Shown here: positions 20,866-30,478 of the stretch, in pieces
Numbering within the stretch: the first letter of the stretch is position 1
Layout: each line of letters starts with the position of its first letter
Source: Symbiodinium natans
Taxonomy: Eukaryota > Sar > Dinophyceae > Suessiales > Symbiodiniaceae
Length of the DNA: 64,000 nucleotides
NCBI GenBank assembly: GCA_905221605.1
Contig: CAJNDS010002085.1
Location: 62,001-126,000, forward strand
Direction of reading: 5' to 3'
Notes under the pieces: model-generated
Database searches by the model: none
Told to the model about the DNA's origin: nothing
Seen by the model: only the letters and a program-made list of their open reading frames with translations
Program-made: the position numbers and the translations under genes

Positions 20866-21002
20866 GTCATGCTACTGAATTGCCCAATCATAACTGTACT
20901 TGTAACCCAATTATAAGCACAGTAGGACACTTAAGGGGCTTATAGTGGGTCAGAAGTACAGTTCTAGTTGCGTCATTAATAAAGTACCATGAACCTCCAA
21001 GT
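20866..21002. mobile_element. F1b short element
   Basis: Right end AGTACCATGAACCTCCAAGT is intact; left end is diverged. Interior CCCAATCATAACTGTACTTG and CACTTAAGGGGCTTATA are shared with the copies at 27404, 38662 and 43143. Confidence 0.8.
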
Positions 21003-21149
21003 AGCCCTGAACCCCAAACCCCAAACCCTAAACCCTAAACTCCAAACCTTGAGGGAGATTCTAGGTGTATGGACTGCGGGAGGTCGGCTGACAGAGGCCT
21101 TTCTTACCACTCAAGCTGTCGCTCCTCCGATGACCCAGTTTGGGGAGCT

Positions 21150-21300
21150 TTCCTAAAATAGGGTGTATACTTATTGGGGTCCTTATTTAAAGGGAATCCT
21201 AGATTGTCCTAAAATGGGGGTACCCTCTTGGAGTCCTTATTATCAGGGAATCCTGCTAGTATGGGTCCTAAGTTGGGGTCCCCTATTTTCGTAAGCCCCC
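21150..21300. mobile_element. F6 element, partly duplicated
   Basis: GGGGTACCCTCTTGGAGTCC, AGGGAATCCTGCTA and GGGGTCCCCTATTTTCGTAA end in GCCCCC. The left half (GTCCTTATTTAAAGGGAATC) is present twice. The same element forms the intron at 33999-34105. Confidence 0.75.
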
Positions 21301-21359
21301 AATTTGCAGAAAGCAACGGACACCTCCACTCCCCCGAAGCCCTGAAGCACACGGCCTGC

Positions 21360-21430
21360 TAACCCTACACGCTAAACCCTAAACCCTGAACCCTGAACCC
21401 TAACCCTAAACCCTAAACCCTAAACCCTTT
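21360..21430 (-). repeat. CCCTAAA array with variants
   Basis: About nine units, two of them CCCTGAA, one 6-mer. Confidence 0.85.
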
Positions 21431-21554
21431 TTTGCACACCTTAACCCTGAACCCTAAACCCCATAGCGTCCTCCAGCTGCCGACCCCGCAGCTGCTCTGC
21501 CTGATGGCTAGAAGTATAGGGGCCTGAATAATTCGGGTTTAGGGTTTGGGGTTT

Positions 21555-21660
21555 CGGGATTAGAGTGATTAGAATAGGATTTTGGGGGGGCTATTCTAGT
21601 ATGATTACAAAAAGGGACCGTAAGGGATTACAGTTCGTCATTATTCCGACGACCCCATAT
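21555..21660. mobile_element. F5 short element copy
   Basis: GAATAGGATTTTGGGGGGG, CTATTCTAGTATGATTAC, GGGACCGTAAGGGATTAC and CATTATTCCGACGACCCC. Confidence 0.75.
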
Positions 21661-21734
21661 TATGTAAAGAGCCCAGCTATCGCACACAAGATGGAGCCGA
21701 AGGGTTTGGGTTTAATTTAGGGGCCTTGAAAATT

Positions 21735-21835
21735 AGAACAGGGTTTTGCGGGGGCGGGGGGGGGGGCTATTATCGTATTCATAAAGGGGCCATAAGGGCA
21801 TACTGTTAGTACTTAGTCCTACCCCATAGTAGGAT
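21735..21835. mobile_element. F5 short element copy
   Basis: AGAACAGGGTTTTGCGGGGG, CTATTATCGTATTCATAAAG, GCCATAAGGGCATACTGTTA and TAGTCCTACCCCATAGTA. It lies about 80 bp after another F5 copy in the same orientation. Confidence 0.75.
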
Positions 21836-23159
21836 GGCTTAAGGCTGCAGCCCCCTGCAAGAAGAAAAGGGTGCTGTTTTGCGCTGAGGGCCTGAGGGTG
21901 CTTAATAATCCTAGCTGCTGTAGTGCTTAGTGCATCAGGAACCGATAAGCCAATGACAAGAGAGCGCACGCCCCCTTGTGCAGCCCCCGAAACCCTCACC
22001 CCCCTCTGCCAAAAAAAAACCCTGAGGCCTGAAACCCCTGACCCTAAACTCTACAGACCCTGAACCCTAAACCCCAAACCCCAAACCCTAACCCTAATTA
22101 CCTTAGCCGTAAAGACCGGCTAAACTGCTCGGACCCTCGTTTAGTTGCTGGGACTCTTGGCTCCATCATGTAGCCTGCCGGGCCCATTGAATCAGCGCCT
22201 GCGAACTCTCTCAAACCCTTGAGAAGGTCCAAGGTCCCGGAAGTTGGAACTTCAAGGTAACCTGTCGCAGAAGCTTAACCTGCAGTTAGGGGCCTACTTG
22301 CAAACCTCATATAAAACTGGAAGTAGGGCCTTGAAAAAACTGCCCATTTGTGCGCGCCCACGCGCGGGCCTCGATGCACGCGGAGGCGACGCTCGGTCTG
22401 AGGGCCACAAGACGGTCGTGGGATCCCGCCTAGAAGATGGCAGGCTCAGGGTTTAGGGCGTTGAGATGCCGGGGGATATGGCCTAATCGCCCATCCTAGT
22501 ACACGAGGGCTCCGGTTGCGTGAGGGCCGATGACGGGGCGTCGCTTGCGAAAGAACTTGGAAGGCTCCCCATGATTGCTCAGGGTGCTGTTGGTGTCAAG
22601 AGTCCGGTCAAGGGTTCAGGTTTACCTTGAGGTGGACTATGAGGAGTAAGAAGGTTTGCTGTTGGAACCATGTCTTCAGACCTTAAGTCGTGCGTCTCAT
22701 GCTCTAAAGCTTACGGTACCCCACGGGGGCCTCCAGACGCGCAGCTTTGCCGTCAAAAAAGATGCGCTTTTTGGAATTTAAGCGTGGGAGGGTGTGCGAA
22801 GTCAACTTCGGCCATGAGAGCCCTGAAGCCCCAAATTCTTAAGGGAGATGTCGATCCCTGTGACTTCGGACTTGCGCAGCACAATCTCAGGGTCTAGCCC
22901 ACTGCAGGACTTTACATCGAGCTTCGGGCTTCGGGTGGCAGACCCATCCTAAACCCGATTGGGGTCGAAAGCGCGGACCCTAAACCCTAAACCCTAAACC
23001 CTAAACCCTAAACCCTAAGCCCTAAGCCCTAAGCCCTAAACCCTGGCGTCCAGCTCAACACGTGGGCATGTCTCCGAGCCGTCGAGGTACTGGGGACACG
23101 AATGAATGTCAAGCCTACGCCCCTTCAGATGGGAGTTTCCAAAATGGACTTCTCGAAAT
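21836..23159. other. No gene supported; mostly unique DNA
   Basis: Open frames at 22244-22456 and 22670-22897 (plus) have no recognisable domain and I do not call them. CCCTAAA array at 22978-23045 with a CCCTAAG sub-run. Confidence 0.45.
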
Positions 23160-23250
23160 CAGCGAGGAGGAAAAAGGTCAAACTTGAGTAGTTCTCATAA
23201 AATGAGGAAACCCAAAAGTTTGAAGTTTATCTGTTGGCTTAGTAGTGAAA
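23160..23250. mobile_element. F8 element copy
   Basis: AAAATGAGGAAACCCAAAAG and TTTGAAGTTTATC match the copy at 41273 (GGAATGAGGAAACCC, AAGTTTAAAGTTCA). Confidence 0.6.
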
Positions 23251-24136
23251 ATGAGGCTCCGAGTTCGTACCCTAAACCCTAAAAGCCCTTTCTTGCATCT
23301 AGGCCTCTTCGAACATTGCCAGGGGGTTAATCCACCCTAAACCCTGAAACCCTCAACCCTGAACCCTAAACCCTAGCCCTGAAACCCTAAGCGTCCGGCC
23401 AAGGAATGCGCGGCAGTCAGCCGCTGCAGAACGAGCGTCTCCTTCGCCGGGGCTTTGGACGGTCTCCCCCCAAAGTTTGGGGTTCTTCCTTAAGAACCCA
23501 TAACCTCCTTTTTTGTGGGTTGCTGCTGCTGCAAAGCCCTTTTCCTCACCCATCAGGACTTAATTGAAGGCATGCCTGAAAACTCAGCGATCAGGAAACC
23601 CTAAGCCCCAACTAACGTTTTAAAGGGGCAAACAACTCGATACTGAATGTCTAAGTATGAGCGAAGGTCGGAGGCTTGGTTCAACCCTGCTACGAATAAA
23701 ATGGTGCTTCTTGCCACCAGACAGACCAGCCTTTTTGGGACGTTTACATAGGGTTTAGGGTTTAGGGTTCAGGGCTAGAAACTAGGGTTTAATCGCTCAC
23801 GCTCGGACAACCCATGCGAGGTCCCATGAGGGTTGTTTAGAGTACCCGTTGCAAAAGGGTTTAGGGTTTAGGAAGCCTGTTGCCAAGATAGGTTTGGGAT
23901 CTATATGGTTTAGACGTACATGGACGCAGATCTACCTCCAGACACGGAGCCCGAATCCTCAAACCCTAAACCCTAAACCCTAAACCTTAAACCCTAAACC
24001 CTAAACCCTAACCTTAAGCCCTCTGAATGCGGCCGTGTGGCGACCTCACCTCGGGTCATCGGTGCTTCGGGGGTCTCTAAGAGCATCGGATTGGGATTCA
24101 TGTAGGGGCTTGGGGTTTAGGGTTTAGGGTTTGGGG
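23251..24136. other. Gene-free mosaic
   Basis: Degenerate ITS at 23270-23390, 23750-23790 and 23957-24010. A small minus-strand frame at 23353-23553 carries no domain. Confidence 0.5.
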
Positions 24137-24219
24137 ACTTGGAGGTTCATGGGTAGGTAAAAGGGTAACTTTATAGAGTACTTATAACCCTGATTACAAC
24201 TACCCATGAATTTCTCGCA
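24137..24219. mobile_element. F1a short element
   Basis: ACTTGGAGGTTCATGGGTAG at the left and CTACCCATGAATTTCTCG at the right. Directly preceded and followed by TTTAGGG units. Confidence 0.8.
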
Positions 24220-24518
24220 GGGTTTAGGAGCCACTTCCCCACTGCGTTGCGCTTGCCCGAAATCCTCAAGTTCAAATCTCGCTGGCTGAGCGCGTCATCC
24301 TGTCACCGTTGTCTATTCTAGCTTAAGATTTAATAAACCGGCGCGCTTTTTCCCCACAAAAGGTTCAAGGCTGCCCTAAACGCTAGACCCTAAATCCCAA
24401 AATCTTAAACCCCAAGCCCCGTGTCAAGGGGCACGCGAGCTCGACCGCGTCGCTCAGGAACTTCGGCAGCGAGCCGTTGCACGCCTCTCGCACGACAGGG
24501 CTCCGGGGTTTGCGATTC

Positions 24519-24544
24519 GGGGGGGGGGGGGGGGGGGGGGGGGG
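24519..24544 (+). repeat. 26-nt G-run
   Basis: Uninterrupted guanine tract. Confidence 0.95.
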
Positions 24545-24734
24545 AGGTCTGCGCCTTAACATGCTTCCCTAAGCCCTAAACCCTAAACCCTGAACCCTGA
24601 ACCCTAGACCCTAAACCCTAAACCTTAAACCCCCACCTGCGCCCTCTTCTGGAAGTCTTTCTTCAGCGCGCGGATGGTCGAGGCCGAGGCATCGAGCCTT
24701 TTGGAGATGCACAGCGTGAGGCTGTTCAGGTCTA

Positions 24735-24870
24735 GGGTTTAGGGTTGTTAGGGTTGTTAGGGTTGTTAGGGTTGTTAGGGTTGTTAGGGTTGTTAGGGTT
24801 GTTAGGGTTGTTAGGGTTGTTAGGGTTGTTGGTGTTGTTGGGGTTGTTGGGGTTGTTGGGGTTGTTGTTT
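24735..24870 (+). repeat. GTTGTTAGG nonamer array
   Basis: About ten GTTGTTAGG units pass into GTTGTTGGG/GTTGTTGGT units. It looks like a telomere-like unit lengthened by GT and amplified in place. Confidence 0.95.
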
Positions 24871-24940
24871 TCCCTCCTGCACAGCTGGGGCGAATCCGCA
24901 TCGCAGGGCGACTCTTGGGGTTGTTGGGGTTTAGGGTTTT

Positions 24941-25037
24941 TGTTCCCCGTATACTGACAGTCCGTAATAGAGATTATCATAGGGGGGCACTAGAATCCGT
25001 ATGAAGGACTCGTATAAGGGGGAGGAGAACATCCCAA
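24941..25037. mobile_element. F2 short element with inverted ends
   Basis: TGTTCCCC at the left, GACAGTCCGTAATAG and GAAGGACTCGTATAAGG inside, GAGAACATCCCAA at the right. ITS touch both ends. Confidence 0.75.
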
Positions 25038-25130
25038 GGTCTAGGGTTTTAGGGTTTAGGGTGGTTTTGGTGCAGGCCAACTGCCTTTTAGGCTCTACGG
25101 AGGGCTTGACCCAAGGGTCCCCTAGGTATA

Positions 25131-25204
25131 AAAAGGGCACCCTGTTTGGATTTAAAGGGGATTATAAGGGAACCTAAAGCCCAAAAAAAAGGGGGCAAGG
25201 GCCC
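25131..25204. mobile_element. F3 short element copy
   Basis: AAAAGGGCACCCTGTTTGG, AAGGGGATTATAAGGGAACC and AAAGGGGGCAAGGGCCC. Confidence 0.75.
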
Positions 25205-25308
25205 ACTCCGGGCTCTACGGAAGGCTTGAAAAGTGAAACTCAATCTACTGTCCCCCTTCGACCCGCTTCACCTAGCAGTCCAGCAAGCGTGCCTCATATG
25301 GGGGGGTG

Positions 25309-25385
25309 GTTTTTTGGCATGAGGGGGTACCTTATTGGGAGCCTTAATTTAAGGGTAGCCTACTTTTTGGGGGTCTATATTCGTG
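25309..25385. mobile_element. F6 element, right end diverged
   Basis: GGGGGTACCTTATTGGGAGC, AATTTAAGGGTAGCCTACTT and GGGGGTCTATATTCGTG match the F6 order. Confidence 0.65.
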
Positions 25386-25713
25386 TGAAACTGCAGAGGG
25401 ACAGGACCAACTGGAGGCTGCCAAGCGGCGTCCGAACAGCCTCAGCCGACTTCTTCTCTTCCCACTCTTTCATCTTCCTTGTGCAACCAGGTGCTGCATG
25501 GGGTGCGTCACACCCTCCTCTTTGTCAACAGGGCCAGCAGCAAGTCTAAACCCGAAACCGCAAATGCCCATCCCCCCCCCTGCCCCTCGGCCTCTACAGG
25601 GAACGATTATAGAGAGCCCCAGGCTCAAACCCCAATCCCAATGTCCCACACCAGCACTGGCTCTAATGAATCACGCCCACAAGATCAAACTTTGAGGAGG
25701 CACGCCCTATTGC
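25386..25713. other. No gene supported
   Basis: Overlapping plus-strand ORFs at 25226-25718 are Pro/Ser-rich with no domain. No splice logic was found. Confidence 0.4.
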
Positions 25714-25808
25714 CCTAAACCCTAAACCCTAAACCCTAAACCCTAAACCCTAAACCCTAAACCCTAAACCCTAAACCCTAAACCCTAACCCTAAACCCTA
25801 AACCCTGT
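25714..25808 (-). repeat. CCCTAAA array, about 13 units
   Basis: Nearly perfect heptamers with one CCCTAA. Confidence 0.95.
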
Positions 25809-25910
25809 GTTGCAAGCCGCGGCTCTTGAGCTCCTTGGGGGAGTCTTTACCTAGGTCTTCGAACAAGCTCCGCAACCTCGGTGGAGGGCTCAGAGAGCTT
25901 GAAACCGAAT

Positions 25911-26107
25911 AGGGTTTAGGGTTTAGGGGTTGAGGGTTTAGGGGTTAGGGGTTTGGGGGTTTAGGGTTTAGGGTTTAGGGTTTGGGGGTTTAGGGGTTTA
26001 GGGTTTAGGGTTTGGGGTTTAGGGTTTAGGGTTTAGGGTTTGGGGGTTTAGGGGTTTAGGGGTTTAGGGGTTTAGGGGCTCAGGGGTTCAGGGGTTTAGG
26101 GTTTAAC
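25911..26107 (+). repeat. TTTAGGG array with TTTAGGGG/TTTGGGGG octamers
   Basis: About 26 units. G-number varies between 3 and 5, and octamers cluster at both ends. Confidence 0.95.
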
Positions 26108-27298
26108 AAAAATCCACAGGCTATCATTCATCTTCTTGTATGTCTCCTACTTGAAGGTTCATGGATAGCTCTGAGTAGGGTTTTGAATACCCTAAGTCAG
26201 GTTCTAACCAGATGCCTCTTATGTATCGGAACCCAGGCACCGCGCCAGGGGACCACAATTCTAAAATCCATCTGCAGCTCGACATCACGAGGATAGCATC
26301 AAGATTTCGGCCCATCCAAGAATACTGCGAGGTTGTTGCTATGACTTTACTTATGTTCGACAGCACCCACCACAGCTACAGGCGACCACTGCAAGCAGCA
26401 CCAGGACCACGACGTCACTACAACTGCCACTGCGATGACGAGGAATAGAATGACCGAACATGATGAGGTCAATTCCGGCCTTCAGACAAAGGCCCTGGGG
26501 GCACACTCATCAGCAAACAGCGGATCTCTAGGCACGACAACTCCCAAGACCCTCACGCTACAAGTCAGCCTCATCCGCATAGCCCCAGACCCGAAGTAGA
26601 GATCCAGGGCCCCTGGCGAATGAAACTTCGTGGTGAGCTTTTCCTGGCAGACCGAGGTTCGCTGTTTTGAGGGAGAGGTTACCCTAAACCCAAAATCCTA
26701 AACAGTCGGCATTGGACACGCCAGAAACTCGGTTTCACGCTTTAGTCGGGTTCGCGATCGCCGCTAGGGGCTACTGGATGAGCACTTGCCGCCATACCCA
26801 CCCTTAAGAACCCTCCCCACCCTCGCAAGGAAGAGTTCTTCATAATGTGTTTTTAGGGGTTATTCAGCAAATAGCACTAGGCAAGAGAGCTGTCTCGACA
26901 AAGAAGCGACAAGGATGCAATGCCTCTCGGAAAAAAGCCAACCCTAAACCCTAAACCATCTAGGAGGGGTCCAAAAGGACTCAAAGCCCACATTGTGCAG
27001 GATGGTCCGGTGTAGGGTGCAGCGAAAGTTACATGCCTGCTTCTCCCCCAAAACCCCAAACCCTACACCCTAAATCTCTCTGTCTCTCTCTCTCTCTCTC
27101 TGCCTCTCTCTCTCTCTCTCTCTCTCTCTCGCTCGCTCTCTGCATATTATGTATATGAATAAATAAATATGAATAAATCAATAAACAATAAATAAATAAA
27201 TGAATAAAAAATAATATATATATATATATATACGTATAAGGCGATGGGTTATAATCGGATCTCCAAGATGAACTTCAACGTCTGCCCCTCTCTCTCTC

Positions 27299-27342
<44 letters not shown>

Positions 27343-27403
27343 GCGCATGTATGGCGAGCCACGGCGGCTTCGAGAAGGGAGGACCAACCTGTCAGCAACT
27401 TGG
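26108..27403. other. No gene supported; F1a fragment, diverged F4, CT microsatellites
   Basis: F1a left end at 26150-26210; F4-like ends at about 26800-26877; (CT)n at 27070-27140 and 27285-27340; AT-rich at 27145-27240. A plus-strand frame at 26212-26448 has no recognisable domain. Confidence 0.45.
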
Positions 27404-27735
27404 AGATTCCTGGTACCTAATAACTCAAGTATCAGGGTTTAGGGTTTAGGGTACCTAATGGTACGTAGTAATTATCCCAATTATCAGGGTTTAGGGTTTA
27501 GGGTTTAGGATATCCCAATTATAACTGTACTGATAACCGAGGAAGAGTAGTTCTTGGTAGGTGTTTAGGGTTTAGGCTTTAGGGTTTAGGGTGCGTATAA
27601 CCCAATTACAACCACCGTAGGGCACTGAAGGGGCTTATAAATTGGTTAAAAGTACCAGTGGTACTAGGGTTATTACGTACCCTAAACCCTAAACCCTAAG
27701 CCCTGATAATTGGGATACCATGAACCTACCAGTAG
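27404..27735. mobile_element. F1b element interrupted by four telomere-like insertions
   Basis: Ends AACTTGGAGATTCCTGGTAC and ACCATGAACCTACCAGTAG are F1b inverted ends, and the interior CCCAATTATAACTGTACTGA and GGGGCTTATAAATTGG match other F1b copies. Telomere-like blocks interrupt it at 27435-27449, 27485-27510, 27562-27590 and 27680-27705. That explains its length of about 330 bp against 140 bp for the intact copy at 38662. Confidence 0.8.
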
Positions 27736-27816
27736 GCTTCGCAACTCAACTCTCCCGACTAGAGACTGGCGTTGGCCTCTGCTTGAGATGATTCTGCCTC
27801 GGATGGCCCTCGAAGG

Positions 27817-27940
27817 GTTTAGGGTTTAGGGTTTAGGGTTTAGGGTTTAGGGTTTAGGGTTTAGGGTTTAGGGTTAGGGTTTAGGGTTTAGGGTTTAGGG
27901 TTTAGGGTTTAGGGTTTAGGGTTTAGGGTTTCGGGTTTAG
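27817..27940 (+). repeat. TTTAGGG array, about 17 units
   Basis: Nearly perfect heptamers, one 6-mer and one TTTCGGG at the end. Confidence 0.95.
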
Positions 27941-28286
27941 GGAGACCCTCTGCAGAATTAGTCCTAGATGTGATCCTCTTGGTGCCCAATGTAGGGAAAG
28001 TACCAAAATATCCCCAGGGCCTACCTAGAACGAGTTTGGCCTTTCAACAGAGCTTCGAAGGCTTCGTTGACATGTTGTTGGTGGTCTCCTTGCCGCCCGA
28101 AAGACTCTGCCCGACTGTTTTCCCCGGACTGCGAGAAGTTCAACTACTGTGGGTACAGACTATCGACCCACCATCGTCGAGTGCCGGGTGCGGGCGCACC
28201 TGCTAAAAGTTTCAACCGCCAAGCACCGGGTGACCGGTTTTCAGCGTGGGACTATTACACCCCAATTCCCTTTGTGCGGCTTATTA

Positions 28287-28400
28287 CTAGTTCATGGTTG
28301 GGATAATATTAAAGATTTAAATCTATATTCCTTATTGGGTTTAAGTACTCTTAAAATTGTAAAATGGTACTCAACTATGACTTATGGGCATTATCATCAT
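28287..28400. mobile_element. F7 element copy
   Basis: GTTCATGGTTGGGATAATATT, CCTTATTGGGTTTAAGTAC and TGTAAAATGGTACTCAAC. The same order occurs at 36272 and 44466. No inverted ends are evident. Confidence 0.65.
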
Positions 28401-29576
28401 AGCCCCTCCTGGTTTGAGGTTTAGCGACTCAAACCGATGCCGAACTCCGAATCTCGCACGGCCCCAACTCCCGGCAGATGGCGGCTTTTTATAGGGACCC
28501 TTAACCCCAAACCCCAAAGTGTTTAGGGCTTTCAAAACTTTGGAGCATCCCAGCCTTCCTCCTCAAGCTCAGGTATCGGCTGAGGCCGCTGGTACTTCTC
28601 TGGAAGAACGGCCTAGGATCACCGAGATACTCCCAGAACCGCAAACAAACACAATCAAACAAAAAAAAACCTAAACCTTTTTGCCGGAAAAAAACCCTAA
28701 ACCCTAAACCCTAAACCCTAAACCCTAAACCCTAAACCCTAAACCCCTAAACCCTATTCCTATAAGGTGACGGTAGTCTGCCTCGACACAGCCAGCCGTG
28801 ACTTTTGAGATCCGGGTCCAGGGTTTAGGGCAAGAGGTGTCGAAGCAGCTTACCAGCATGGGTGGAGGAGGGGTGAGGCTTTTATCCCCCTAAAGGGGCC
28901 CCCTTCATAGGGGTTTAGGGTTGATTCTGATAAGAATTCTACGACTTAGCAGCCAAAAAGGGCTAAGTTTACAAGGTGCTGCGTCCCTGCTTAGAGTTTC
29001 TTCAAGTTTCGGGGTTAGGGTTCGGGGTTTCAGGGTATTTGGGGATCTAGAGGTTGAGGATTTGGAGGTTTGGGGATCTAGGGGTTCAATAGCAGTGTGG
29101 GGAGTTAGGGTTCGTTCGGGTATCCAAGAAGCACATTTCAGCACAGATGTCGTCTGCGAGTAGTTGAAGCCCTCGCCGACGGTTGTAACAACGTAGTCGT
29201 CCTCGTGCCCTCGGATTAGTCCGTTTCCTATGGGTCTGAATATTCCGGGCTTGATCCGTAACACTACAAACCTTAAACCTTAAACCACTATGCCCAAAAC
29301 CCTGAACCCCTACACCCTGGTTACGACAGGCTTGTGCAAGACTTCTCCCCCGGACTGACGAACCCTAACGCTTGGGATAGATACAAGGGCCCTTAGTATG
29401 GGCTCTCAATTCGGAAGCCTTAGAAACGCCGTCCCCAAGGGCTCAGACTTCAAAAGCCTTTAACAATGGGAAGGGACCGCATCAAGGAACCCTACAGACC
29501 ATAAACATCGAGCTTTTTACATGTAGCTACTAAGAGCCCTTTTTACAGTGAGTATAGTGGCTCCTTATCTTTGTTC
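28401..29576. other. No gene supported
   Basis: CCCTAAA array at 28693-28755. The minus-strand frame at 28905-29264 begins with a non-repetitive segment (about 40 codons) that might be exon-like, but nothing else supports it. Confidence 0.4.
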
Positions 29577-29615
29577 CTTGTTTAAGGACTGTTAGCACAA
29601 AGGGGGAACATCCCG
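29577..29615. mobile_element. F2 right-half fragment
   Basis: TTAAGGACTGTTAGCACAAAG and GGGGGAACATCCC. Confidence 0.65.
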
Positions 29616-29825
29616 ATAGCTACCCGTAGACTAACCTAAACTCTCAACCCTATAAACGCTCCCAGGGACCGTCAAGTCATTTGGGTTGAGGTTAAGGGTT
29701 TAGAGTTTCGAGTTTAGGGTTTAGGGCGTAGGGTTTAGGGTTTAGGGCTTAGGGTTTGGGGTTCAGGGTTTAGGGTCGGGTAGGAGGAGCCCGAGAGGGC
29801 TTTGGGTTTAAGGATTTAGGGAGGG

Positions 29826-29872
29826 TTGGGATTTCCTACTAAGGACTGTTAGTATGAGGGGGAACATCCTAA
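29826..29872. mobile_element. F2 deletion derivative, followed by ITS
   Basis: TTGGGAT is joined directly to CTAAGGACTGTTAG and GGGGGAACATCCTAA. A CCCTAAA array starts 7 bp after its end. Confidence 0.7.
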
Positions 29873-29877
29873 GGTTC

Positions 29878-29968
29878 TAAACCCTAAACCCTAAACCCTA
29901 AACCCTAAACCCTAAACCCTAAACCCTAAACCCTAAACCCTAAACCCTAAACCCTAAACCCTAAACCC
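29878..29968 (-). repeat. CCCTAAA array, 13 units
   Basis: Perfect heptamers beginning immediately after the F2 right end. Confidence 0.95.
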
Positions 29969-30058
29969 CAGCGTTCAGGCTTTGGGATTCGGGGCTCCCG
30001 AGCCTTGGTGTAGGGCTTCAGGAGTACAGTGTTGTTAAAGGTTTAGGGCTTGAGACTT

Positions 30059-30156
30059 GAGATGTTCCCCTTATGCTAGCAGTCCTTAATAGGGATTATC
30101 CGAGGGGATACTAGAATCCCTATTAAGGACTGCGAGTATAAGGGTGAACATCCTAA
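30059..30156. mobile_element. F2 short element, followed by ITS
   Basis: GAGATGTTCCCC, CAGTCCTTAATAGGGATT, AATCCCTATTAAGGACTG and GGTGAACATCCTAA form a foldback. CCTAAGGTTCTAAACCC at its right border repeats the border of the element at 29826. Confidence 0.85.
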
Positions 30157-30163
30157 GGTTCTA

Positions 30164-30383
30164 AACCCTAAACCCTAAACCCTAAACCCTAAACCCTAAA
30201 CCCTAAAACCTTCTAGTCTCCCAAGAAGGACCTCGATCTGATTGCCGACGAGGCCGCCGCCCTTGACGTTGCTGGGGCCTTGGCCAGTTGCCGGGGGAGT
30301 CCCTACCCTAAACCCTAAACCCTAAACCCTAAACCCTAAACCCTAAACCCTAAACCCTAAACCCTAAACCCTACACCCTAACC
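30164..30383 (-). repeat. Two CCCTAAA arrays
   Basis: 30164-30207 and 30305-30380, perfect heptamers separated by unique GC-rich DNA. Confidence 0.95.
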
Positions 30384-30478
30384 AGACCCAAGAAGAACCT
30401 GGGAACAGCAAGGGTGCCCTTTTTGGGTGAAGGGGCCTTGTAAGGGAACCCAAACCCTAAACACAGTGAATAAGGGCC
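30384..30478. mobile_element. F3 short element copy with 5' extension
   Basis: AGACCCAAGAAGAACCTGGGA, then AAGGGTGCCCTTTTTGGG, AAGGGGCCTTGTAAGGGAAC and GTGAATAAGGGCC. The AGACCCAAGAG-type prefix also precedes the copies near 52862 and 53349. Confidence 0.75.

Noticed and set aside
28905-29264. 119-codon minus-strand frame as a gene
   Set aside because: About 40 codons look non-repetitive but the rest derives from degenerate G/T repeats; no start context, domain or splice site supports it.
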